A DNA stretch of 6,766 bases from an uncultured Clostridia bacterium (GTDB lineage Bacteria > Bacillota > Clostridia > Oscillospirales > Oscillospiraceae), in NCBI GenBank assembly GCA_946619065.1, contig CAMOLY010000066.1:1-6766 (forward strand), given 5' to 3'. The notes under the pieces were generated by a model that was given only the letters and a program-made list of their open reading frames with translations, was not told where the DNA came from and did not search any database. A program made the position numbers and the translations under genes. Every line of letters begins with the position of its first letter. Position 1 is the stretch's first letter. This document shows, piece after piece, positions 1 through 5,902 of this stretch.

Positions 1-40
1 AATTTTCCTGCCGAAGCGGAAGAAAAGTTTCATTCTTCTT

Positions 41-88
41 TGGTCTGCCCCTTCCTGCGGAATCTGGCCTGCCCCTTCCTGCGGAATC
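41..88. repeat. Two-copy 24-bp tandem repeat upstream of the operon
   Basis: Two adjacent 24-bp units, 41-64 and 65-88, are identical except for one base (T at 44, C at 68). Each unit contains TTCC-TGC-GGAA, a 4-bp inverted repeat with a 3-base centre (52-62 and 76-86). A looser TTCC...GGAA pair also occurs at 5-21. The second copy ends 4 bases before the predicted -35 box, so the units sit where an activator or repressor could bind. A simple recent duplication without function is equally possible. Confidence 0.85.
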
Positions 89-92
89 ATGC

Positions 93-121
93 TTGACTTT
101 CCCATCCCGAAGGGATAAACT
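93..121 (+). promoter_or_regulatory. Candidate sigma-A promoter for the transketolase operon
   Basis: TTGACT at 93-98 matches the -35 consensus at five of six positions. It is followed by an exact 17-base spacer and TAAACT at 116-121, which matches TATAAT at four of six. Transcription would begin near 128, giving a leader of roughly 25 nucleotides before the TTG start at 154. The short, structure-poor leader argues against a riboswitch here. The -10 match is only moderate, as expected for a regulated promoter. An additional upstream promoter cannot be excluded because the window begins just before this site. Confidence 0.5.
104..116. promoter_or_regulatory. Perfect inverted repeat within the promoter spacer (candidate operator)
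   Basis: ATCCC-GAA-GGGAT is a perfect 5-bp inverted repeat with a 3-base centre. It lies between the proposed -35 and -10 boxes and touches the first base of the -10. A protein bound there would block RNA polymerase, so this is a natural repressor position. It could also form a very small hairpin, but it lies upstream of the expected transcription start. No regulator gene is present in the window to pair with it. Confidence 0.4.
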
Positions 122-140
122 GTTCATATTACAAAAACAC

Positions 141-145
141 GGAGG
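141..145 (+). promoter_or_regulatory. Ribosome binding site that fixes the TTG start at 154
   Basis: GGAGG lies 8 bases before TTG at 154. No in-frame ATG between here and the well-conserved N-terminal region gives a comparable site. The protein read from TTG begins at the position usual for transketolase N-subunits (short helix, then the IRxDTI segment), so the TTG start is preferred. Confidence 0.8.
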
Positions 146-153
146 AACCGGAA

Positions 154-981
154 TTGAATCAAAATCTGAAGGCCATCGCAAGGGAGATCCGCTGCGATAC
201 GATCGCCGAAATCGCCCATCTCGGCGTGGGCCACATCGGCGGCTGCCTGTCCGTGATCGAGCTGCTGACTGTGCTCTACTTCGACGCGATGCGGATCGAC
301 CCAAAGCACCCGGATCAGGCAGGAAGAGACCGCTTCATCTGTTCCAAGGGTCACGCCGGCCCCGCTGTCTACGCGGCGCTGGCGAACCGCGGCTTTTTTG
401 ACAAATCCGTCCTGCTGACCCTCAACCAGTGCGGCACCGATCTGCCGAGCCACTGCGACAGCCGGCGCACGCCCGGCATCGACATGACGACCGGCAGCCT
501 GGGCCAAGGGTTTTCCTGCGCGGTCGGCGCGGCCCTGGGCTCGAAGCTTTCTGGCGACGGGGCTACAATCTACACCCTGATCGGCGACGGAGAGAGCCAG
601 GAGGGCCAGATCTGGGAAGCCGCAATGTTTGCAGCGGCCAAGCGTCTGGACAATCTAATCGCCTTCACCGATTTCAACGGCCTGCAAATCGACGGGCCGG
701 TGGCCGAGATCAACGACATTGGGCCTCTCGGAGCAAAATGGGAGGCCTTCGGCTGGGATGTGATCGAAGTCCCGGACGGCAACGAAATTGAACTGGTCCG
801 CACCGCCGTCAAACAGGCGCAGGCAAAACACCAAAACGGAAAACCGAAGATGGTGATCCTGCACACGAAGAAGGGCTGCGGGATGAAATGGGCCGAGGAG
901 CTGGGCGCTGCGAACCACAACACAAGGGTTCCGGCCGAAATCGCGGAGGAAGCCATCCGGCTTCTCAGACAGGAGGGCTGA
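154..981 (+). CDS. Transketolase, N-terminal (thiamine diphosphate-binding) subunit
   Basis: This 275-aa protein is the PP-domain half of a two-subunit transketolase. It binds Mg-thiamine diphosphate and, with the next gene product, transfers C2 ketol units between sugars in the cytoplasm. The GDGE signature is at 144-147 and the second metal-binding Asn is N175, about 30 residues on. Conserved substrate or cofactor histidines are visible at H27, H67 (SKGHA), H100 and H255, and the TTGSLGQG loop is at 112-119. Length fits the family (about 270-280 aa). The N-terminal loop reads VGHIGGCLS where most split transketolases have SGHPGGSLS, an unusual variant close to the active site. The start is TTG with a strong RBS. 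The C-subunit follows after 3 bases. Family assignment is secure. The substrate is not: the neighbourhood suggests 6-deoxy-6-sulfofructose (a SqwGH half), while an ordinary pentose-phosphate or apulose-4-phosphate transketolase half is the alternative. Confidence 0.95.
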   Translation: MNQNLKAIAREIRCDTIAEIAHLGVGHIGGCLSVIELLTVLYFDAMRIDPKHPDQAGRDRFICSKGHAGPAVYAALANRGFFDKSVLLTLNQCGTDLPSHCDSRRTPGIDMTTGSLGQGFSCAVGAALGSKLSGDGATIYTLIGDGESQEGQIWEAAMFAAAKRLDNLIAFTDFNGLQIDGPVAEINDIGPLGAKWEAFGWDVIEVPDGNEIELVRTAVKQAQAKHQNGKPKMVILHTKKGCGMKWAEELGAANHNTRVPAEIAEEAIRLLRQEG

Positions 982-984
982 GCC

Positions 985-1917
985 ATGCAGATGCGGGAAA
1001 TATACGCCGAGTGTCTCGGCGAACTGATGAAGCAGGACAGGAGGCTCGTCCTTCTGGATGCGGATCTGGGCAAGGCATGCGGCACCCTCGGTCTGCGGGA
1101 GCGATTCCCGGACCGGATCTTCGACTGCGGGATCGCGGAGCAGAACATGGCATCCATCGCGGCAGGACTGGCAAGCTATGGCTTCACCCCATGGATCGAG
1201 AGCTTTACCCCCTTCGCGACCCGGCGGATCTGCGACCAGATTGCGATTTCAATCTGCTACGCGGGCCAGAACGTCAAAATCGTGGGAACGGACCCCGGCA
1301 TCACCGCCGAGCTCAACGGCGGCACACACATGAGCATGGAGGACATCGGCGTCCTGCGCTCGATCCCGGGCATCGTCATCTTTGAGCCGGTGGACGAGAT
1401 TCAGCTCCGCGCCGCCATGCCGGTCCTGCAGGAATATCCCTGCGCCATCTACATGCGGCTCGTCCGCGGCGAGCAGCTGCCGGTCTTCGGACCGGACTAC
1501 CGCTTTGACCTCTTCCGCGCCGATTCTCTGCGCGAAGGCACGGATCTGAGCATCTTTGTCAGCGGAATCTTTACACGGGACTGTCTGGACGTCGCTGGGG
1601 AACTGGCAGAGGAAGGCATCTCCTGCGAGGTGATCAACGTCCACACCATCAAGCCGATCGATCGGCAGACGGTCCTCGAATCGGCCAGGAAGACCGGCGC
1701 GGTGCTGACGGTGGAAAACCACAACATAGTCGGCGGCCTCCATGCGGCCGTGCTGGAGGCGCTCTCACAGGAGCGGATCCCGGTCTCCGCCTTCGGCGTA
1801 CAGGACCGCTTCGGCGAGGTCGGCCGGCTGGGCGAACTCAGAAGCGCGATGCATCTGACAAAAGAAGATATCAAAAAGGCAGCCCGAAATGCGGCTTGTC
1901 GGAACAAAGGAGCGTAA
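985..1917 (+). CDS. Transketolase, C-terminal (pyrimidine-binding) subunit
   Basis: This 310-aa partner of the preceding protein carries the Pyr domain and the C-terminal transketolase domain. The catalytic Glu that activates thiamine diphosphate is E52 in GIAEQNM (49-55). The ATG at 985 has AGGAGG 8 bases upstream, overlapping the end of the N-subunit gene. By hand alignment to E. coli TktA, R4 matches R358, H115 matches H473 and R161 matches R520, all retained. D103 replaces phosphate-contacting H461, N111 replaces D469 (which senses the acceptor C2 hydroxyl), and A31 replaces S385. Ordinary split transketolases read THAGITVGEDGATH across this loop; here it is TDPGITAELNGGTH (102-115). The fold and catalytic residues are intact, so this is an active-looking enzyme with a remodelled sugar pocket. 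That fits a sulfo-sugar transketolase, but the substrate is inferred. The C-terminal segment after residue 260 is typical (DRFGE). Confidence 0.95.
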   Translation: MQMREIYAECLGELMKQDRRLVLLDADLGKACGTLGLRERFPDRIFDCGIAEQNMASIAAGLASYGFTPWIESFTPFATRRICDQIAISICYAGQNVKIVGTDPGITAELNGGTHMSMEDIGVLRSIPGIVIFEPVDEIQLRAAMPVLQEYPCAIYMRLVRGEQLPVFGPDYRFDLFRADSLREGTDLSIFVSGIFTRDCLDVAGELAEEGISCEVINVHTIKPIDRQTVLESARKTGAVLTVENHNIVGGLHAAVLEALSQERIPVSAFGVQDRFGEVGRLGELRSAMHLTKEDIKKAARNAACRNKGA

Positions 1918-1919
1918 CT

Positions 1920-2396
1920 ATGAAACTTGCAATCGGAAGCGATAAATCCGGCTTTGCCGTCAAGGAGGCCGTCAAGACCTATCTGGCGGGAACCGAACAC
2001 GAGATCGACGATCTCGGAACCGTTGATCTGAGCGACGTCCATCCCTACTATCAGGTGGCGGCCGACGTGGCCACGAAGCTTCAGGACGGCAGTTATGACC
2101 GGGCAATCCTGATCTGCGGCACCGGCGCGGGCATGAGCGTTGTCGCCAACAAGTTCAAGGGCGTCTATGCGGTCGCCTGCGAGAGCCTGTATGCCGCTAA
2201 GATGTCCCGCGCGATCAACAACGCAAACGTCCTGTGCATGGGCGGCTGGATCGTCGGCCCCGAGATGGCTGTGGAGCTGGTCAAAGCCTTCCTCTCCACC
2301 GAATGGTGCCAGGATCTGGAGCCCTGGCGCGCTGAGAACATGCACAAGTTTGCGGCGAAGGTCTCCGCAATCGAGGATGAGATCTATGGAGCTTGA
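1920..2396 (+). CDS. RpiB/LacA/LacB-family sugar isomerase, atypical active site
   Basis: This 158-aa enzyme belongs to the RpiB/LacAB family, which interconverts aldose and ketose sugars (normally phosphates) through an enediolate. It has the N-terminal GSD motif (6-8), and the ICGTGAGMS loop at 65-73 supplies the catalytic base C66 and T68. ANKF at 76-79 and GxxIVG near 108-113 are typical. Compared with E. coli RpiB, H10 is K9 and ring-opening H99 is I99 (SRAINN instead of SRQHND). The phosphate-binding arginines R133 and R137 have no clear counterparts; the C-terminal stretch is about ten residues longer and carries WR at 136-137. An acyclic, perhaps non-phosphorylated substrate fits, such as 4-deoxy-4-sulfoerythrose (SqwI role). 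Alternatives are tetrose-phosphate isomerases of the EryI type. The ATG at 1920 has AAAGGAG 7 bases upstream. A TTG at 1896 would overlap the previous gene without an RBS and was not chosen. Confidence 0.9.
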   Translation: MKLAIGSDKSGFAVKEAVKTYLAGTEHEIDDLGTVDLSDVHPYYQVAADVATKLQDGSYDRAILICGTGAGMSVVANKFKGVYAVACESLYAAKMSRAINNANVLCMGGWIVGPEMAVELVKAFLSTEWCQDLEPWRAENMHKFAAKVSAIEDEIYGA

Positions 2397-3483
2397 GTTC
2401 CTCTATCAGCAGCCGGTCCGGATCCGCTTCGGCGCGGGTACGTTCAGCCGGATCGGCGAGACGATGAAAGAATTTGGAATCACCCGCTGCGTCGCGGTCT
2501 GCGATCCGTTTCTGGAAGCCAGGGTCTCCGCGCTTTCGTCTGAGACGGGGAAGATCTGCGGCGTTTTCTCCGGCGTGGAGCCGAACCCGCAGCGCTCCGG
2601 CGTGGATGTCGTGGTCCGTCTGATCCGGGAAAACCGCGCCGACGGCGTGATCGCTGTGGGCGGCGGCAGCACAATGGACACCGCGAAATTCGCGGCTGCT
2701 GTCGCGGGCGAGGCTGGAGATGCAATCGAATTCTTCCGCGGCGAGCGGCCCTTCCCGCAGACGCATATTCCCGTGATCACCGTTCCGACGACGGCGGGCA
2801 CCGGCAGCGAGGTCACGCAGGTCTCCGTTATCAACAACGGCAGCGAGAAGAAGACGATCAACCATCCGGCCTTTCTGCCGGCTGCAGCGATTGTGGACCC
2901 GGAGCTGACCTGCTCGGTCCCTCCCCGCACCACGATGAACACCGGGCTCGACGCGATGGCCCACGCGCTGGAGGGCTACTGGAGCCGCGGTCATCAGCCG
3001 ATCTGCGACCTGATGGCCATCGAGGCAGTCCGTCTGACGCTGGAAAACCTGGAACCGGCCTGGCGCGACGGATCGGATCTTGTGGCGCGGACGAACATGT
3101 CCCTTGCGGCCCTGCTCGGCGGCCTGTCCTTCGCCCTGCCGAAGACAGCCGGAAGCCACGCCTGCTCCTATCCCCTGTCGGAGGACTATCATCTGCCCCA
3201 CGGAGAAGCCGTCGCCCTCACCCTCGACAGCTTTGTGCGCATCAACGCGGACCAGCGGCTGGAGTTGCTTTGCCGCCGCATCGGTCTGCGGGACACGGAG
3301 GAGCTTGCCTCCCGCATTCTGGAGCTGAAAAAGCTGGGCGGCCTGCGCACCCGCCTGTCTGAGCTCGGGACGGTTGATTTGAACAAGCTGGCCCATGACG
3401 CCGCAGTCCACCCCCTGATGCAGAACAACCCCGTCCGCATGGACGAGGCCGCTCTGCGGCGGATGTTTGAAGCGCTGGCATGA
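2386..3483 (+). CDS. Iron-containing alcohol dehydrogenase (candidate aldehyde reductase)
   Basis: This 365-aa group III metal-dependent alcohol dehydrogenase interconverts an aldehyde and an alcohol with NAD(P)H. The dinucleotide-binding half has GGGS at 92-95 and PTTAGTGSE at 134-142. The four metal ligands are D189, H193 (GLDAMAHALE), H258 and H272 (LPHGEA). D40 at the end of the second strand sits where an acidic residue often favours NAD. The protein is slightly shorter than the usual 380-390 aa but has all landmarks. Translation starts at ATG 2386 with GAGGA 8 bases upstream, overlapping the isomerase by 11 bases, which suggests coupled translation. Its open frame extends upstream to 2140, but that part is a shadow of the isomerase gene. 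In the proposed sulfo-TK pathway it would reduce sulfoacetaldehyde to isethionate (SqwF role; SarD and TauF are known sulfoacetaldehyde reductases of this superfamily). A generic polyol or lactaldehyde dehydrogenase is the alternative. Confidence 0.93.
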   Translation: MELEFLYQQPVRIRFGAGTFSRIGETMKEFGITRCVAVCDPFLEARVSALSSETGKICGVFSGVEPNPQRSGVDVVVRLIRENRADGVIAVGGGSTMDTAKFAAAVAGEAGDAIEFFRGERPFPQTHIPVITVPTTAGTGSEVTQVSVINNGSEKKTINHPAFLPAAAIVDPELTCSVPPRTTMNTGLDAMAHALEGYWSRGHQPICDLMAIEAVRLTLENLEPAWRDGSDLVARTNMSLAALLGGLSFALPKTAGSHACSYPLSEDYHLPHGEAVALTLDSFVRINADQRLELLCRRIGLRDTEELASRILELKKLGGLRTRLSELGTVDLNKLAHDAAVHPLMQNNPVRMDEAALRRMFEALA

Positions 3484-4445
3484 AGGGGAAAAGCGTCTGT
3501 ATGATGCTGGCCATGGTTCTGGCCTGGTCTGTCTACTACACGGTATCCAAGATCCTGGTGGACGCCACAGGCTCGGCCTACGTCACCGGCTTTCTGCTCC
3601 GTCTGGGCGCGCTTGTGTTCCTGACCGCTCAGATCTTTGCCGACGGCAGCGCAAAGCAGATGCTCAAGCAAGGCCGGAGCGTTTGGATCCTGCTGCTGAT
3701 TGGCGTATTCGGTTTTCTGCTGGACCTCTTCGCGAATCTAGGCTACGCAGGAGGCTCCCTCTCCACGGGCACTTCCCTGCTCAAGACCGACGTTCTGATG
3801 GTCAATCTGGTCACGGTCGCAGTCTATCATAAGAAGCTCTACTCGACAGACTGGCTGGGTACCGGGATCATGCTGCTGGGCGTTCTGCTGGTGCTGGGCG
3901 TAGATTTTTCCGGATTCCGTCTGCATCTCACCGATCTGTTCTTCCTGCTGAGCGCCGCCTGTGTCACAGCCAACGCCTTTCTCATTAAGAGCGCAGAGGA
4001 AAAGCGCGGCAAGGACAGCGACACGATTTCCTATTATAACAATTTCGTCGTATTCCTGCTTTTTGGAGCCTTCACGCTGGTCCGGGGAGACCTCCGCGGC
4101 ATCGGCGAAAAAGCCTTCTCCGGCTTCTGGCCGCTGGTCCTGCTGGGCGGTCTGGCCCAGACCGGCATCTACTTTTTCTACTACCGCAATTTGCGGCGGC
4201 ATGAGGTCTGGGTGGTCAAGCTGTGGCTGCTGGGAATGCCCATCGTCAGCAGCCTGATTGGCGTCGTCTTCCTGCATGAAAGGCTCACCCTCTGGAAGCT
4301 GGTCGGAATCGCGGTCGTCCTCATTGGCGCGGGAATCATCCTGCTCCGATCGAAACTGCACCCGGAAAAAATGACCGGGAAAGGAGAAACGCATGACTTT
4401 GCTGAATCAACTGAAGCTCGCAAATCCGAATCTGCCCCTGTTTGA
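3480..4445 (+). CDS. DMT/EamA-like membrane transporter, probable exporter
   Basis: This 321-aa integral membrane protein has about ten hydrophobic segments (roughly 4-24, 34-54, 68-88, 92-115, 125-141, 150-170, 186-203, 217-234, 245-262 and 270-293). They fall in two similar halves separated by a charged loop near 171-180, the architecture of the drug/metabolite transporter superfamily. TM4 begins with GGSLSTGTSLLKTD, a kind of small-residue stretch often seen in EamA proteins. The last 25-30 residues are hydrophilic. Its ATG overlaps the stop of the dehydrogenase gene (ATGA, 4 bases), and no independent RBS is obvious. DMT proteins often export metabolites. In this operon it could export the end product (isethionate if the sulfo-TK assignment holds) or import a substrate; sequence alone does not decide. 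Its tail overlaps the next gene by 53 bases. Confidence 0.85.
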   Translation: MKGKSVCMMLAMVLAWSVYYTVSKILVDATGSAYVTGFLLRLGALVFLTAQIFADGSAKQMLKQGRSVWILLLIGVFGFLLDLFANLGYAGGSLSTGTSLLKTDVLMVNLVTVAVYHKKLYSTDWLGTGIMLLGVLLVLGVDFSGFRLHLTDLFFLLSAACVTANAFLIKSAEEKRGKDSDTISYYNNFVVFLLFGAFTLVRGDLRGIGEKAFSGFWPLVLLGGLAQTGIYFFYYRNLRRHEVWVVKLWLLGMPIVSSLIGVVFLHERLTLWKLVGIAVVLIGAGIILLRSKLHPEKMTGKGETHDFAESTEARKSESAPV

Positions 4446-5079
4446 CGTCTTTGATCCCGCTTTTTCCGCCTACGGACGCGTTCTGGACCTGCCCGGGACA
4501 AGGGTGCTGGCAGAAGCGCTCGCGGAAACCCGGATCCCCGATCAGGGGAACCGCTATGTCGCCTCCCAGCCGGAACTGGAAGCCCTGCCCATTGTGTCGG
4601 AGTTGGAACGCACCGTCTTCGGTGGCATGGCAGTGCAGGCTGGCTTCTGCAACGGCCGCGGGAACAGGCTCAACGCCGAGGAGTACCACAAGTGCAGCGA
4701 GGTCAATTTCTCCACTACCGGCCTTGTGCTCCTGCTGGCAAAGCAGGAAACCATCCGGGAGCGGTCCCTCGATTCCGCCTCCGTGGTCGGGTTTTATCTG
4801 CCGCCGTTGGTGCTTGTGGAAATCTACCCGATGGTGCTGCATTTTGCGCCATGCCGGATATCGGAGGACGGATTCAACTGTCTGGTTGTCCTGACTCAGG
4901 GTACCAACGAGCCTCTGGAGCGGGTTGATCCCTGCGCGCCGGGCGAGGAGAGTCTGCTTTGGATGAGGAACAAGTGGCTCCTCTGCCACCCAGATTCCCC
5001 CCAGGCAGCCAACGGGGCTTTTATTGGGATTCGCGGCGATAATATCAGCCTGGCGCTTCCCGGTGCAGCGAAAGCGTAA
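4393..5079 (+). CDS. DUF4867-like cupin-type protein, candidate sugar isomerase
   Basis: This 228-aa soluble protein most resembles, from memory, the DUF4867 family of Firmicutes, whose members often sit beside sugar-metabolism genes. It has an N-terminal NPNLPLFDVFDPAFxxYGRV segment (11-30) and a central E97-x-H99-xxx-E103 motif (EEYHKCSEVN). A second cluster, LHFAPC (149-154, with H150), is followed by LTQGTN (167-172). Two His/Glu clusters about 50 residues apart in a beta-rich protein suggest a cupin metal site, as in cupin-type sugar-phosphate isomerases. The ATG at 4393 has AAGGAG 6 bases upstream, inside the transporter gene, and it is the last gene before the terminator. No biochemical role can be read directly. 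In the proposed pathway it is the best candidate for isomerising sulfoquinovose to 6-deoxy-6-sulfofructose, the one early step lacking an obvious enzyme. A mutarotase or an ancillary protein is also possible. Confidence 0.8.
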   Translation: MTLLNQLKLANPNLPLFDVFDPAFSAYGRVLDLPGTRVLAEALAETRIPDQGNRYVASQPELEALPIVSELERTVFGGMAVQAGFCNGRGNRLNAEEYHKCSEVNFSTTGLVLLLAKQETIRERSLDSASVVGFYLPPLVLVEIYPMVLHFAPCRISEDGFNCLVVLTQGTNEPLERVDPCAPGEESLLWMRNKWLLCHPDSPQAANGAFIGIRGDNISLALPGAAKA

Positions 5080-5104
5080 AAGAGTGAGATAGTGAAATGA
5101 TAAA

Positions 5105-5144
5105 CAAGCTCCCGGAACGGTTGACGGTCCGGGAGCTTGCTTTC
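5105..5144. terminator. Bidirectional intrinsic terminator between convergent operons
   Basis: CAAGCTCCCGGA (5105-5116) pairs perfectly with TCCGGGAGCTTG (5128-5139) around an 11-base loop. On the + strand the stem is followed by CTTTCGTC, a modest U tract. On the minus strand it is followed by TTTATCATTTC. It lies 25 bases after the stop of the DUF4867-like gene and 17 bases beyond the stop of the metallophosphoesterase gene, so it probably ends transcription from both sides. Confidence 0.88.
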
Positions 5145-5155
5145 GTCTATATGAA

Positions 5156-5902
5156 TCAGTCCAGCAGTTTTTTGGGGATCCAGCGGAGATAGTCGCCGGA
5201 GACCAGGCTGTAGTCGATGGAGCGGAAATTTCCCTCGATGCTGCTATGGTAAACCGCCTCGCCGTGGCTATGGGCATAGACCACCTGGTGGGCGCCGTAT
5301 TCTTCTGCCAGAGCAGTAAACGCGCTGGTCCGCTCCAGCAGATTTGTCGGCGGGTAGTGGAGGAACATCAGAAAGCGGTTATATCCGGACGCGCGGGCGG
5401 CCTCGAAGGAAAGCCGCAGACGGGTAATCTCCCGCCGGACCAGCGCCTCGGCCTTTGCCTCGGAGGCGTGATCCCAGTCGCGGATCCGCCCCTTTTTGTC
5501 CAGATAAAACGGTCCCTCAAAGCAGGCGCCCTTCGTCCCGACCAGCGCATAGTCCCGGTACACGGCGAAATTGTTCTGCAGGAAAAACAGCTTCCCGGCG
5601 TAGCACACGTTCAGCCGCGCTGTGTGGCCTACGTCCCAGAACTGGTCGTGATTCCCGCGCAGCAGGATCTTCCGTCCGGGCAGGTCCATGATATACTGAA
5701 AATCCCGCTGGCACTGGGTAAGATTTTTCCCCCAGCTGTGATCCCCCAGCAGGATCAGCGTATCGTCGTCCGACATCAGACGTGCGCAGTTCGCTGCCAG
5801 CTTTTGCGTATGATTTCGCCAGACCGGGTCCGTTTTCTGCATCGGCGCCGGACATTCCGACTGAAAATGCAGATGCAGATCACCGATTGCAAACAGACTC
5901 AT
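5156..5902 (-). CDS. Calcineurin-like metallophosphoesterase
   Basis: This 248-aa cytoplasmic phosphoesterase has the full dinuclear-metal signature in order: GDLHLH (7-12; D8, H10), GDHSW (53-57; D54), GNHD (83-86; N84, H85), H182 in FLHYPP, and the final H211/H213 pair in YAHSHG (209-214). The last motif more often reads GHxH; here Ala precedes the first His. The protein resembles the compact 'predicted phosphohydrolase' group common in Clostridia. Its substrate is unknown, and RNA ends, nucleotides or phosphodiesters are all possible. No signal peptide or membrane segment is seen. The ATG at 5902 overlaps the hydrolase stop (ATGA on the minus strand). No good Shine-Dalgarno sequence precedes it, so translation probably depends on ribosomes finishing the upstream gene. 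Stop at 5156-5158, close to the shared terminator. Confidence 0.92.
   Translation of the reverse strand: MSLFAIGDLHLHFQSECPAPMQKTDPVWRNHTQKLAANCARLMSDDDTLILLGDHSWGKNLTQCQRDFQYIMDLPGRKILLRGNHDQFWDVGHTARLNVCYAGKLFFLQNNFAVYRDYALVGTKGACFEGPFYLDKKGRIRDWDHASEAKAEALVRREITRLRLSFEAARASGYNRFLMFLHYPPTNLLERTSAFTALAEEYGAHQVVYAHSHGEAVYHSSIEGNFRSIDYSLVSGDYLRWIPKKLLD

Noticed and set aside
41..88. A CRISPR array suggested by the repeated 24-bp unit
   Set aside because: There are only two copies, directly abutting with no spacer between them, and no cas genes are present.
122..153. A riboswitch or attenuator in the operon leader
   Set aside because: The leader expected from the promoter is only about 25 bases and shows no stable fold or T tract.
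1896..1919. Extension of the isomerase to an upstream TTG
   Set aside because: It would add eight residues before the conserved MKLAIGSD start. AAAGGAG lies 7 bases before the ATG at 1920, which is the better start.
1497..2345. A 282-codon minus-strand open frame opposite the transketolase C-subunit and isomerase
   Set aside because: It spans two real + strand genes whose proteins have intact family motifs. Its own translation is compositionally odd and unrecognisable.
2281..3411. A 376-codon open frame on the minus strand, opposite the dehydrogenase gene
   Set aside because: It is the complement shadow of a GC-rich gene with clear Fe-ADH motifs. The product has no recognisable motif, low-complexity Arg/Gln/Ala composition and no good RBS.
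4336..5277. A 313-codon minus-strand open frame crossing the terminator
   Set aside because: It runs through the convergent terminator and overlaps three better-supported genes, and no family features are seen.
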